From the NCBI RefSeq assembly GCF_035222485.1, contig NC_085925.1, positions 868,001-932,000 on the forward strand: a stretch of 64,000 nt of DNA. Direction: 5' to 3'. The notes under the pieces were generated by a model. That model had not been told where the DNA came from and did not search any database. It worked only from the letters and a program-made list of their open reading frames with translations. The DNA is from Podospora pseudoanserina (lineage: Eukaryota; Ascomycota; Sordariomycetes; Sordariales; Podosporaceae). The first letter of the stretch is position 1. The number at the start of each line of letters is the position of its first letter. The position numbers and the translations under genes were made by a program. Below, piece by piece: positions 51,850-64,000 of this stretch.

Positions 51850-54800
51850 GGTGGTGTTTCGAAGTCCTTGTTCGGGTGTTATTCAAGGGAAGGGTCGCTG
51901 CTGGCTGAAAATTGTGACGTGGTTGTAGTGATCACAGCCCTATATAGAGTGACAGTGACAATCATGGGAACGGCAAGTAGTCAGTCAGTCATGCCATCAG
52001 GCTCTGGAAGACATACCCGACTTATAACCCGATCCAACTCCGCCAAGTGCTTTATCTCGATTGCGGGGAAAGGCCATATGTACCACGCGGGTTGGGTTAT
52101 TTGCTCTAGTCAGGTATTGGCTTCCGCCATTCGGCTAAGACGTAGGGACGAGTAATCAGGTTGTTTTTTTGCGAATTGTGACTTCCGCCTGCCAATATGG
52201 ATCTTCGGCGTCGATATTCCTCCCTTATAGGTCAACCTATATGTGCTATCATCCAATTACCCGGTACCCCAGTTTGACATTGGCCGGGGTCATTTCCTTT
52301 GTTCCTTGGTGAAGATTCTGTACGGAGGGTAAGTCTCCAGAATTTTCCGTCGATACAAGACCAGTAGACGGCACGCGGGTAGTTCGTCTCGGTAGTCGAG
52401 CAGGCCAAGGGACTTATTGGCGCGCATCAGTCGTATCCGAGATGGATCCGGGTCATGTACATCCCGCGCTGTGGATCTTGAGCCGCCGATGTGGGTGGCT
52501 CTATGGCGATGCGTTGATGGAGGCCCTGCATGAGTTGAGCAAGGACTGAGTGATCAACGTGGCACTGCGCAAGTTTGATGGCGGGTAGTTTGGCGGCGAA
52601 TGGTCCATGGATGCCGCCAGGATTCCAACATTGTCATGGGATCGAACGACTGTGAGATACACCATCAATCCTGGATGAGTCAACTGCGAGTGTTCACCAG
52701 CTGTTCATATCTCGAGTTGGGATCGTCCTGGATAGTCGTGGGGTTGATCATGGGTAGGTGGTTGAGCACCTAGTCCGGGCTGGAGCACCGAGGCAGCAGG
52801 TAGCAATGAGGAATGCTGACATTCAAGTCGACCTTTGGATCACTCAGGTATCTGAGAGTAAAGGAGTAACCAGGTCAAATGGCTCATCGGTCAACCGCGA
52901 CAGAACGTGGATTCCTTTAAACCTGAGATCGGATTGCTCCGATCTCTCGGAAACAAACCCCCGACCCATCGACACCTGTGGTGGAACTCCTCAGACAGAG
53001 GGTTCGATTCCTTTTGGTTGATCATTTTTTGGACTTCTGAGTAATTGTGCAGTCCATCATCTACAGTCGTTCCAGCATCCATGCCCTCGATTTCGACGAC
53101 CACAACACCTCACTGCAGTTGTCACCCATAACTGGCCCCAGCCGTGACTAAAGGATAGACTTGTACTATATTAAATTACTTTGGGGAGGTTTGTGGCGAT
53201 TGATAGAGATAAGCCAAAATGTTCGTGTTGGGTTTGAAGACGTCTAGTGTATCTGCGGTTGTGGACAGCTCGGGGGTCAGCATGGTCAATCGTGTAGATG
53301 GGGTCGATTCGACGACCAAAAAATTCTCATGTCTCGGTAATTCTACTCAATTTGCGTTGATTTTCCATAATTTCTGCCAGTGTGCGTTGAATCACTTCAC
53401 GGTTGAGGATGGTTGTCGTGTCGAGCAACCCCATGAATAACAATGAAATCCCAAAACCACGCAACACCACGGTGAAAACGTAGCCTTTTTCTGATGGAAG
53501 GTAATAAAATATGTCATTTAGGTTACAGCCATATGATTTCCACTCAAGGATCGTGCGTGTACCTTCCATGATGTCAAGAACTATTCCTTGGTAACTGGAT
53601 TCGATGATTTCCAAATCATGAAAAGAAAAGAAAAATGAAAGTTTATCGATTTGAATAAAGATAACACAGGAAGTTCCCCTCACTTCCAGAAATCTAATGA
53701 AAGTAATTTTAGCCATGTAACTTCAGACTGCGCCCTGTGGTGGTGAAATTATGTTACCTGGTCCATGTCTGAGACCATGAAAATGTGGCTGCCAATATCG
53801 TAGACAACCACGCTGAGTAATTTATGACTGAAAAACATGATAGAGGGTGAAGTAAAACTAGACATGAATTATTCTGCAGCAGAGCGATCGTAACAAGAGA
53901 AAAGTCAACTGCATCACATATATGACTGTGAACTCAAAACCTAGCACCAAGTCAATTTCATACACTACAAGACAAAAATCAAACCAACCCAGTATCACTC
54001 TAATCATAATACACTCTCCACTCTAAGACCAAGCTCAAGAACTCGAACAATAAGCTCAAGCCACACCTTCATGTCCATTCAAGTTCTCATCTTGATTTCT
54101 AAACCCAACCTCAAAAACCCAATCTTAACATTGACACAACCTCAATCTCAACCATCCAATTACCGCCAGAGCATGTATGAAGCTTTAAACCTTCTTCAAA
54201 GCCCCAAACCCATCTCCTTACCACTCTCCCACCATCATCTGACACATCCAACACCTCTGATGAAGTCCTCCTGACACACCTATCAGCCCCACCTATCCCC
54301 CCCAATCCAACCAATTACATCATGGCTACACAACGACATCACACTTCTCTCTCTCACAAAAATCAGCACAACTCCCAACAGCCGCAAAGCATCAGACCGA
54401 ACAAAACGGAGGGATCAATATTCCGCATCAGCAGATCAGACAAAGGATTTGCAAGACAACCGCCCAGGCAGGTGGGCAGCAGCAGCAGCCAGCAAACATC
54501 CCTTTTCTTCGTGATATCATCTGCCCCTTCATAAGTAGAACAAGACTGCAAAATCAATATGTGAAATGATGTCCTGATTTCTTGCACACGAGACACTCCA
54601 GAAGGGTTGCCCCTGCTTTTCTTTCCACAGCAGAAACTCAACCAAGTTCCCCAAATCTCAAAAGGTCCAAGCACAAAGATCAGACAGCAACGCGCATGTG
54701 GAGCCCATCCCAAACCCACAAACCCCCACCATCAACAAGTCAAGGATGCAACGTGTCGCGACCATGGCATGGATCAACACAAGAGAAGCGCGCCAGGAAT

Positions 54801-55116
54801 TGCAAAGTTAAGAAGAGCAGCCACGGTCACGAAGCAAATGGCACAGCAAAAAGTGATTTGTAATGCTGTTTGGTATTCCGCTTTCACATCAAAGAGATGC
54901 TACTAACTCAATCTCCCCCTTTCTCCTCGTCCCATATGGTACACCATCGCCGCCACCGTCCATCATAAAAAAACGCGAGGAAAATAAAACAAAATCCCAA
55001 TTGTCCCAGAGTATTTGCCCCCAAATGTGTAAAACAGGAAAAAAACGCAGCGCCCAGTAATAAGTGATAAGAACCCGTCATGAAATGCAAATCGTAAACG
55101 ACTTCCCAGTGATTGT
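51850..55116. other. Intergenic interval of about 3.3 kb
   Basis: There is no well-supported protein gene. The interval holds a possible Pol III-type locus (52880-53030), an AT-richer patch with a 129-codon minus-strand frame (53327-53716) of unknown status, and CA/CT-rich sequence from 53990 to 54380. The right part is the H4 3' flank. Confidence 0.45.
52880..53030 (+). ncRNA. Candidate RNA polymerase III transcript (uncharacterised)
   Basis: TGGCTCATCGG at 52880-52890 resembles an A box with one mismatch. GGTTCGATTCC at 53001-53011 is a perfect B box, and a T6 run follows at 53025-53030. Between them lies a 9-bp perfect hairpin (52925-52933 with 52938-52946, loop TTGC). TCAACCG (52891-52897) can pair with TGGTTGA (53015-53021) and close the structure. 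No standard D arm or anticodon arm can be drawn, so it is not an ordinary tRNA. It could be an unknown small RNA, a decayed tRNA-derived element, or chance. Confidence 0.2.
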
Positions 55117-55675
<559 letters not shown>

Positions 55676-55824
55676 AGGCAAGGCGGGAGCGGCATGCACG
55701 GCTTTGGGTGCGCGTGGAATCAATCCAATCAGGATCAGTGATCTGATTTTCTGAGTAGGCTTATTTTTTTTTTGGGCAGCAGGGAGAGAGACAAGGGTCA
55801 AGGTCCGATTTGATTTTTGGCTTG

Positions 55825-55838
55825 GCCTGATTTTTTGG
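55825..55838 (-). promoter_or_regulatory. CCAAAAAATCAGGC element, H4 side
   Basis: The minus-strand reading matches the H3-side CCAAAATCAGGC apart from two extra A residues. It lies 332 nt before the H4 ATG. This is a candidate histone-specific upstream element. Confidence 0.35.
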
Positions 55839-57034
55839 GGAACACCCGACGCGCCTGCCCTGTGGATTCCTAGAGGTAGACACGGACCCTTGTGAGGTGT
55901 TTGGACTGCGTGTTGACCCCGCCTTGAAACTGTTTCTCGACTGACGGCTGGAGGAAGACGCGTCTCGATTTTCGAGAGCTTGCAGAGAAGGGGAAGCACC
56001 TGTTTTTTTCTGGCGCTAGTCCAGATTCGATTTTTTGTCTTTTGGATCTCCCCAGGATACGTACCAGCAGGAGGGGCAGAACCACCTTATCAGCCATCGA
56101 TCCGATGCGGCCCGCATCCCAAGTCTGCTCCCCCCGAGGTGATTGCCTCGATGACAGAGCCTTCCACCCGTTCCATCCCCAGATCACGAAGCGGATGCCG
56201 TCGTATTTTCCCGAGACTCGCTGCACACTTGGCACCGGCAGTACGTAATGACATGTGGATGTAGATGGGCCTGTGACTTGAGACGACTCCTCACTCTGCT
56301 GAGCCCTGCCAGGCAAATGCCGGTACCAGATAGGGTCCTGACTTCTCTCGAGGTGTCTCGGTTGTATTCACTTTCCATGATGACTGAGGGTCTAGATACG
56401 GGGTTGCCACCCGGTCCTTTCCTTCCGTGGACCTTGAGGCTCGTGATGACTCCTATCATGATATTAGTTGCCTGGTTTTGCTCTCTGAAGGAAGGCTCGA
56501 GAAGCCTCGTGATGCCACCGTAATCTTGGATAACGAATTGTCTATTGTTCACTTTGATGCCAGATACCTATCAAGTGCTCCCTCTATTCACTGCCCAGGC
56601 CTAAGCTCTTGCCAAAAACAGAGCTGCAAACCTTTCCCAGACCCTCTCTCTTTGTCTGAACGTTTCAAGGCAGTCACAGTCACAGCTCTGCAGATCCATA
56701 GTCTCAACTGCATTCACTTGACAACAGTCACAAATTATTGATATTAGGCATCAGCCGCCTTTCTCCTGTCAAAATCCATCCACAGACGGGGCAACCAACA
56801 ATCAATTCGGCAGTCATCTCAGATCTGTGATATCAAATCCAGCCTTACCAGCAGCGGATCTCTTTGTGGCAAGGTACGTACCAGTCCCCGCTGCGTGGTT
56901 GGTTTCCAAGCGAGTGAATGCGGCAGCGTCTAGTGCAAGGATCCCACCGGTGGCCCCTGCGCCTTGGTGGCAGGTTTTCGGGCCAATAGAAATTCAGCAC
57001 CAACAGCGGCAGCATTTTTGTTGCCAAATCCCCC

Positions 57035-57046
57035 CCAAAATCAGGC
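57035..57046 (+). promoter_or_regulatory. CCAAAATCAGGC element, H3 side
   Basis: It lies 314 nt before the H3 ATG and matches the H4-side element in sequence and approximate position. Confidence 0.35.
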
Positions 57047-57185
57047 GTGTTTTCGCTTGCCAGAACTGACCCCATTTTCCCTTGCAACAGACCCCGGTTT
57101 TGGCCGCTGCGCATCACAAAAAAGAGCAGGCACAATCGAGCTGATCAACCCAAATCAGCCGCTAACGTGACCTGCAGCCCGCGCC

Positions 57186-57193
57186 TACTTAAA
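57186..57193 (+). promoter_or_regulatory. TATA-like TACTTAAA, H3 side
   Basis: It begins 163 nt upstream of the H3 ATG and is an exact match to the H4-side octamer. Confidence 0.5.
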
Positions 57194-57348
57194 CCTCGCA
57201 CCCCCCACCTCCCTCTTCCACCTTTCAACTCACAACTCACTCACTCCACACCCCGCCCATCAATCCATCATCTGCATCGCATCTTTGCGACTTTTCCATC
57301 AAATTCCATCAACTTTTCCCATCAACAACACATCACAACAAAGTCGCA

Positions 57349-57840
<492 letters not shown>

Positions 57841-59336
57841 GCGTTTCCCCCACCATGGGTTTCTGCTACTGCTAGCTTTGGGGTTTGGGGGTCGGGTTTA
57901 TGACTACATTTTTCACACTGGGAATGCTTTGATTGACGAAGGGAATCATCATGGCAGCAATTAACGGGGGACAACGGCGTTCGTGCTTGGGTTTTTTATT
58001 CACTGCGGTGGTTTTCTTTACTCGGGATTGATTTGTACATTACCCCGCGCGCGCGAGTTCTTGCATCTGCCCACGGGCTTTGGCGAGAATGGAGATGGAT
58101 GGGCATAATAAACTACGCCTGAAAACCTACACACAGTGGCTGAAGAGCCAGCGTTGATTTCACTCTCTTGCTTTGACCTTGTGTGACTCTGACTGCGGTG
58201 GCAACACTTGTTTCTTTTCTTTCTTTGACGTAACGCGTCTTTTGGTGTTGGGTTTCTGGTCCCCCCGCGACGCGAGGTCAAAACATGAATTCCAGATGCC
58301 GTGTTTACTCCACATCGCGTTGAGGCGTGTTATCCCTGCCCTTGTCACGGATAGAGGTTGTGGTGGGGTCATCGGATGGGGGAGAGCCATGATGGATGCT
58401 GACAGCGGCGAAGGGACTGTGTTGCTTTGGCCGGACAGGACGCGGGTGTGGGATTGGATGTCAGACTGTGGTGTGATTTTTGCTCGAGACTCTGGCACGG
58501 TTTGGAAGAGAGATGGTATGTGGAGTTTGAAGGGTGAAGTCATCAAGGATGGGGGCGGTGATGGTCATGATGGAGATGATGCTTGCATGTGAAGAGAGAT
58601 TTCACTTGTAGTAGGAGATGGGGCAGTAGACAAGTGGCAAGATTTGGACAGATTTAAGGAAGTCCATGGTATTTGGAGTGTGGACTACTGAGGTCAGTTT
58701 TCCGTGTAGAGTCGTAAGGTGCTGATCTTGAGTGTTATCTCGATGGTCTTTGGAGGTGGACGGTATCAGAGCTGTGGTGGTGTCTCGGATAAGAGACACG
58801 ATATAGCTTGGGGCAGAGTACATGATTTTCAGATCTGGAATGGTTGCATATTGCGAGGAGAGGGCCGACGATTGGCGGCGGCCGTGCTGATGGGTGTGGG
58901 CTGGTGGTGGTTGGCTGGGTCTTCACTTCTGGCAGAGACTACATGCATACAAGTTTGCGATATCATCTTGGGGTTGCATTTCTTTGGGGGGAAGGGGTTG
59001 TTTATGGTGGTTAATGTTAGAGCAGCTGGTAGAGGGGGCACAGTACGAGTTGGTTGGGTGAATTGGTCGTGATGGTAGTGGCGTTATGAGACTGAAATCA
59101 TGGTGATGTGATGTACGTGAGAACCACACACACACGTTTGAGGCTGGTCTCAAAACAATCCATGATTTCACCATCAACAACAGCTCAAATTCACCAACAA
59201 GTGTCTGACACTCTGAACAATACGCTCTGTTGTTCCTAGCCGTGTATCCCAAGAAAATATCCAAGTTATATCCAAGCCTCACCACCCTCACGCCGACCCT
59301 GCCCTCCCCAATCCCGGTCAGACTACCACCACCAGC
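57841..59336. other. Intergenic: 3' regions of H3 and GST-kappa genes
   Basis: About 1.5 kb lies between convergent genes. Open frames of about 130 codons on both strands at 58160-58592 overlap each other and show no family features. No RNA gene or repeat was recognised. Confidence 0.5.
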
Positions 59337-60137
59337 TCACAAAACTGCCCTCCACCCCTTAGTCCCCTCCCCCCTCCTAGCAGTCTTCAATTCCCCCTCC
59401 AACCCCAAAAACCCCACCACCTGGCCCAAATGATCAACCCCCCAAAACCCCTCCCTCTCCCCCTTAGCATTCGTCACACTAAACCAAGGCAGCCCAAACG
59501 CCCCCTCGTCAAAAGCCCGGTCAGTGTTCCTGATCAGTGCCTCCTTCCCAACAGTCTTGGCCTTCTCCAACACTTTACTCGCTTCCTCCTCCCCAAACAG
59601 CTCCACCAAGGTCTCTTTCAAGATTTCCGGTTTGTGCGTAGCTACCCCGTCGGCCCAGTGCTTTTTGAAGAGGAGGTCCAGCGCGGGTGTGAGCTGGGCG
59701 GGGGAAAGCGTGGCGAGGGAGCGCATTATGGGTAGGGAGGGGGCGGGGAAGTCGGGGGAGGCCGGGAACATGGGGATGGAGAAGAGGGTGGACCAGCGGA
59801 GGCGTTCGAGGTTTATCCATTTGTCTTTGTCTGGGGGGGGTGTTAGAAGGTTGAAATGGGGAGGGGGGGGAAGGGAAAGGAATGGGGGGGGTGAGGAAAT
59901 ACTCTTGATTTTGATGGGAGCGGTGTTACCGCATTTGTGCATCAAGCCCCCCAGGAAGATGGGGATGTATTCTACTTCTACATTGCGGAAGATTGGGTCG
60001 TTCTAACATGAGAAGAGGATTAGATATGAGATGATGGAGGGAGAAGGTGGGAAAGGTACCCGGAGGATGTGGTATGCTGCGTAGGCAAAGGGGCTGACGG
60101 TGTCAACGAAGAGGGTGATTTTGGGTTTGGTGGCCAT
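59337..60137 (-). CDS. Kappa-class glutathione S-transferase / DsbA-fold protein
   Basis: Three exons (60137-60060, 60002-59903, 59830-59337) with introns of 57 bp (donor GTACCT) and 72 bp (donor GTATTT) encode 223 aa, the usual family length. It has the thioredoxin/DsbA fold of kappa GST and 2-hydroxychromene-2-carboxylate isomerase. The N-terminus reads KITLFVDTVSPFAYAAYHIL, where SPF is the active-site serine region that replaces the CxxC of DsbA. IPIFLGGLMHKCGNTAPIKI and KDKWINLERLRW follow, then the helical insert (SLATLSPAQ...HWADGV). The C-terminus has GLPWFSV and FWGVDHLGQV. The family conjugates glutathione or reduces peroxides, often in peroxisomes or mitochondria. No clear peroxisomal C-terminal tripeptide is present here (ends RAVL). 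All phases fit. Confidence 0.88.
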
Positions 60138-62345
60138 CTGGAGTACTCGGGTTAGCATTATGTTAGACACCGGTGAGTGAGATGGTGGTGGTGGTGGTGA
60201 TGGACGGTAGGAGGGAATGGTGCAGCGGTGGTACCTTGATATCTTTTAGAAATAATAACTGCAGGTAATGAAACAATGCAGTGAATACAAGCAAAGGGTG
60301 CGCCCTTAGGTCAACAACTTATATTAATCTACATTACTCGATTGACGTCGTCCCCTTGTCCCGGGGGGCTGGCCGACGCTATCCCCTAGCCGTTCTACCC
60401 CAACTTGACTGGTCGTTCAAGCCGAGGAACTCCCCCGCATTTCTGAGAGGCGGGAGGCGGGGACGGAAACGCGGTACCGATGGCTTTGATGGAAAGACAT
60501 TCTAAAGAGTCTGAGCATGAGAGAGACGATGAGATGAGACGTTGCTCGATATCAACGGCTGCTAGAGATTTCCATAAAATCAGCCCATGCTGTTGGGTGG
60601 TAGAGAGAGGCTTTAAGGAAGTGAGAAGCTGCTGTTTAGCCATCGCTTCTTATCAGCCAATTGTTCCCAAAGCAAAGACAATGTTGATCGAACGTGCGCA
60701 CGGAAATGTGTTCAACTTCAACCGGTATGACAATACAATTCTATAGCAGGACTCTTCTCTCTTTGGTGACGCCCCCAAAGTCTATCTAGGATTACTATTG
60801 GGAATGTAGTAGGTACCTTGAGCCAAAAGCCCAATGCTGGCTCCGCAGACGATGTCATCTACCCGAGCCCAGGCTTCGGTGAACAGCCGACAAAGCAACC
60901 TTTCGCACAACGGCTTGATCAAGTTTGAACAAAGCTCCAGAGGGAACATAGCTGTTCGTTATCTTACCCAAATGATATGATATGGGCACACTTTGAAGTT
61001 GTCTTTGTCATTCGGTGGCGCCCCTCATTATGCTGGGGTCTTGGCACCATCCATTCGTCGGATCCACACTTGACGACATCATCAACGCCTCTTGGGCTCA
61101 AATCAATTCTTCCCGTAGCCAAAGGGGGAAATTGACAAAAATAATGTCGAAACATTGGGATAGGTCCAAATAGAAGACCCGTGAGTTTGTATTTCCCACA
61201 TAGTTGAATGAGAACCACAATTGCTTCAATCTTGAAGCATGAGCCCGTTAGTCCTGGAAGGTATCCTCGATATTCATTCATCCACACCTATGTTAATCCT
61301 ACGCCCCAAAATCTCATTCTGCTCTCCCCAACACACATCACATCTCTATCCCTCTGCACCTCCCATCACATCCCATTAATACCTCGTCAGTGGGCAAAGA
61401 TGAACACACCACCCTCCCTTCCCAAAAATCACAGCCTCAAGTCGCCACGAAGGGCCACCGTGATAGCCTCGCCTTGATCCCTCTGCCCCCCCTGCACTGT
61501 TACCCTTTACCATCCACAAGACCAGCTCGCAGTGGATTTCCCCCTTCCCTCCCGCGTCTCGCCGCTCTACAACCCAGCAGCGCTCCCCAACCCAGCAGCG
61601 CTCCCCAACCCAGCAGCGCTCCCCAACCCAGCAGCGCTCCCAAGTGACTCATCCTCGCAGTTAAACAGTGACCTTTCCCCCCGACCAAGACGGGCACCAC
61701 CTTCACCCTACTTAGTACTGAAGCGCTTGATGAATAGGTGGGGATTTGCTTCCCTGGCGTCGGTCTGGTGAAGCTAGAGGCGGCGTGGAGATGAGACGTG
61801 ATGTGAGGACGACAAAACAAGACGTGCTCTAGTCGTTTGGTGTGCTGTGTGGTGATATATATTAAGCCTGCCACAGTCAGGCCTGTAGGGTTGGAGTCTA
61901 GAAATTGACCTTGGTAGATGGGAGAAAGACTGAGATTTGATTGGTCAGGTCGAGGACAGGTCAAGCTCGGTAGAGTCCTGTCGACTCCTTGACTGCCAAG
62001 GGGTGAGGTTGGGGGAAATATCAAAGTAGGTCTTTAGTCGGGGAGATCAACACGTTTTTGCTTGTAGTTTTCCAAGCAAAAGGACCCGGCTGTTCATTCT
62101 TAAGCATAAGAACAAGGCCACATATCCCACAGACGACTATATCCTCGCCCATCAAAACTGCACCAAACGCATAGCCAACCCGTTTAAACTCAAAAACCTT
62201 GACTCGATTTATTAACTAGATCAAACGCAGTACCTTTTCACATTACCAAATAACACCATGCCCCATGCCAAGCCCACCAAACCCGTTCCATCAACTATAT
62301 ACAACCGACCTCTCTCTCAACACCCCAACCCCCCCCCCGCAGATT
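60138..62345. other. Intergenic: GST-kappa promoter and RPA190 3' region
   Basis: No gene could be supported in 2.2 kb. It includes an 18-bp minisatellite (61570-61641). Several frames of 70-170 codons are present but are interleaved and featureless. Confidence 0.5.
61570..61641. repeat. 18-bp minisatellite, four perfect copies
   Basis: CAACCCAGCAGCGCTCCC is repeated four times in tandem without mismatches. As 18 is a multiple of three, all frames through it stay open and give repeats such as NPAALP. I see no gene that would use them. Confidence 0.95.
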
Positions 62346-64000
62346 CTAAAAATTGGCCACTCCATGAGCAGTCGGTACCTGCGTGAGCAAGTCAAACGCT
62401 CCAGTTCCCAAGCCACCCAATTTACCCACAACCAGTCTCGACGAAGGTGTCATGAGGGGATCCCATTCACCGTCCATGACCGCATCCTTGAGGAAGCCGA
62501 CGGTAGTTTCTATCGCAGACAATATTAGCATCTGACCATAGAAAAGAGGGCAGGACGACAAAAAACATACCATAACTCATCTTGGTAAAAGGCGAGACAT
62601 TGCCCGTCAAACCAATGCGGTTGAAAGGGCTGAACCCGCCATTCCTGGTCATGTAATCGGCGATCAAGCTCAAATGGCGCTTGTCGACAGCAATACCGTG
62701 AGAGTCGAAAACGCCCGACAGTTCCCTCACAATATTCGCCCTCGCCGCCTCGACACCATAAAACTCGAGCACCTGGGCAATGTCGTTGGTCTGGAGCTTG
62801 TTGGGGTTGATGTAATCAGCATACAGCTGCATAGCCCTCAGGTTGACACCCTCGGTGTGGACCAGCAGCTCCTTGATCACCTCCTCCCCAGTCGCGGGAT
62901 CTCTCTTCTTGATAGGCTCAAGGGTCGCATTGCCAATGTGCGCAATCTCCTGGATGACGGCCTTGTTGACCGCCTCCTGGACGAGGTTGAGCATAAGCAG
63001 CTTGGGCATGGAGGCTGGGTATTCGAGGGTGAACTTGACCCATTCGCCGCCGACAGTATCGGCCTTGAACGATGCTACGTCCTCGTTCTTCTCCTTGACA
63101 CGGGAGGCTGCCTCAGCTTCAAGGCTCTTGTCGTCGCGCCGGCGCTCGGGTCGCGGGCTGCCGCCGTAGGCCTCGTCATCGTCCTCCCCATCATCGGCCT
63201 CTTCAGTCTCCCGCTGCAGTTGCCTCTGAATGGCATCGTCGTCGTCATCGTTGGGACCATAAGAAACAGCCTCGGACCGGTTGGCTCTCCGCTTGGCACC
63301 GCCGGCATCATCCTCGTCGTCGTCATCATCGTCATCGTCACCACCGCGAGCCTCCCTGTCGCCCGAAGAGGTTGCCGCCGCCGTCTCAATAGTGCCAACC
63401 TTGACACCGATTTCAGGCGCCGATGCAGATCCCTTCTGTTTGTCAATCTTCTTGAGCTCCTTCTGGATGATCTTGCAAAGCAGCGGGATGAACTTCTTTT
63501 CTACGGTTCCGAGCACATCGGAAATCGAGATGGCGTACATCTTGGAGTATTCCTCACTCTCGAAAAAGCGCAGTCTGATATCAAAGGTCTTGGCCACCTT
63601 GTGGGCGATGCCAACCCCGACCTTTTCCACCACAGTTGCATCCTTGGTGACGTGCGATAGAGGCAGGACGCTGATACTCTTGGCGAACCGCTCACCGTCC
63701 TGTTCCGAAAGCTCTTCGTTGAGAACAAGTGTCATCGATGGAGTGCTGATGTTGGCAGAGGCCGTCATGAGAATTTCACGAAGACGAGGCACACCCAGTG
63801 TGACGTTCTTTGCACTGTGACCAGCCAAATGGAACGTGTTGAGCGTCAGCTGAGTCGAAGGTTCACCGACAGACTGGCCTGCTGTGATACCGACAGCCTC
63901 GCCGGGCTCAACAAGAGACCTGATATACTTGGCTGCCAGAATCTTTTCGGCGGTCTTGCGGGAGATCTGGCCGGCTTTCTCCTTGGATCCCTTCTCCTTG
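62346..64000 (-). CDS. RPA190: RNA polymerase I largest subunit (Rpa190), 3' part
   Basis: The gene is cut by the window end. Exons >64000-62571 and 62509-62346 flank a 61-bp intron (62510-62570, donor GTATGT) and give the last ~530 codons. Rpa190 is the catalytic large subunit of nucleolar Pol I, which makes 35S pre-rRNA. The visible part starts before [20 protein letters not shown], the trigger-loop region conserved in all large subunits. [18 protein letters not shown] follows and is specific to the Pol I branch. The jaw segment contains a highly acidic, repeat-like stretch (Asp-rich around 63230-63350) as in other fungal Rpa190 proteins. After it come [15 protein letters not shown] and the C-terminal clamp block [16 protein letters not shown], completed by the last exon. 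The protein ends [10 protein letters not shown]. Splicing is needed for the conserved end. Confidence 0.95.

Noticed and set aside
52880-53030. tRNA, 5S rRNA or SRP RNA at the B-box locus
   Set aside because: There is no D arm or anticodon arm for a tRNA, and no match by eye to conserved 5S or SRP helix 8 segments. It is kept only as an unnamed Pol III candidate.
58160-58592. Overlapping ORFs of about 130 codons on both strands downstream of H3
   Set aside because: They are mutually overlapping, with no family features and no splice structure. They are probably H3 3' flank.

Overview
The window is nuclear DNA of a filamentous ascomycete, most likely a sordariomycete close to Sordariales. The evidence is short introns of about 50-110 bp with GTRNGT-type donors and CTRAY-type branch sites, a five-domain AROM protein, divergent H3/H4 genes that each carry one intron, a dispersed tRNA gene with an intron, and protein sequences of Neurospora/Podospora type. 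Gene names come from recognised sequence features. No database search was run.

Layout. The left edge (1-76) holds what may be the last codons of a plus-strand gene. Then come TYW2 (wybutosine synthesis, -), a tRNA-Ile(AAU) gene with a 20-nt intron (+), USO1/p115 tether (-), RAT1/XRN2 5'-3' exoribonuclease (+) and a large neurofibromin/IRA-type RasGAP (+). A gene-poor stretch of about 7 kb (19.7-26.7 kb) holds a 21-bp tandem array carrying GATA motifs. It ends at a C2H2 transcription factor that resembles Rpn4. From 32 to 43 kb lie AROM (-), a cellular reverse-transcriptase-related gene of the rvt class (+) and an AAT-family amino-acid permease (-). An HXT-type sugar transporter (-) follows at 46-47.6 kb. 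Between 47.6 and 55.1 kb the only gene I could build is a three-exon, 152-aa secreted cysteine-rich protein (-), which single-frame ORFs do not show. The right end has histone H4 (-) and H3 (+) sharing a promoter, a kappa-class GST/DsbA-fold protein (-), and the 3' third of the RNA polymerase I largest subunit (-), cut by the window end.

How the genes relate. Most are conserved housekeeping genes for RNA processing, secretion, signalling, aromatic amino-acid synthesis, nutrient uptake and chromatin, with no obvious shared pathway. The most notable locus is rvt. It is a single-copy domesticated reverse transcriptase with an intact D..DD palm, it carries no transposon machinery, and it is divergent from aro1 and convergent with an amino-acid permease. 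Fungal rvt is known to respond to amino-acid starvation, so co-regulation with its neighbours is a reasonable but untested idea.

Exon coordinates were derived by hand from splice sites and reading-frame continuity. Total coding lengths are divisible by three in every complete model.
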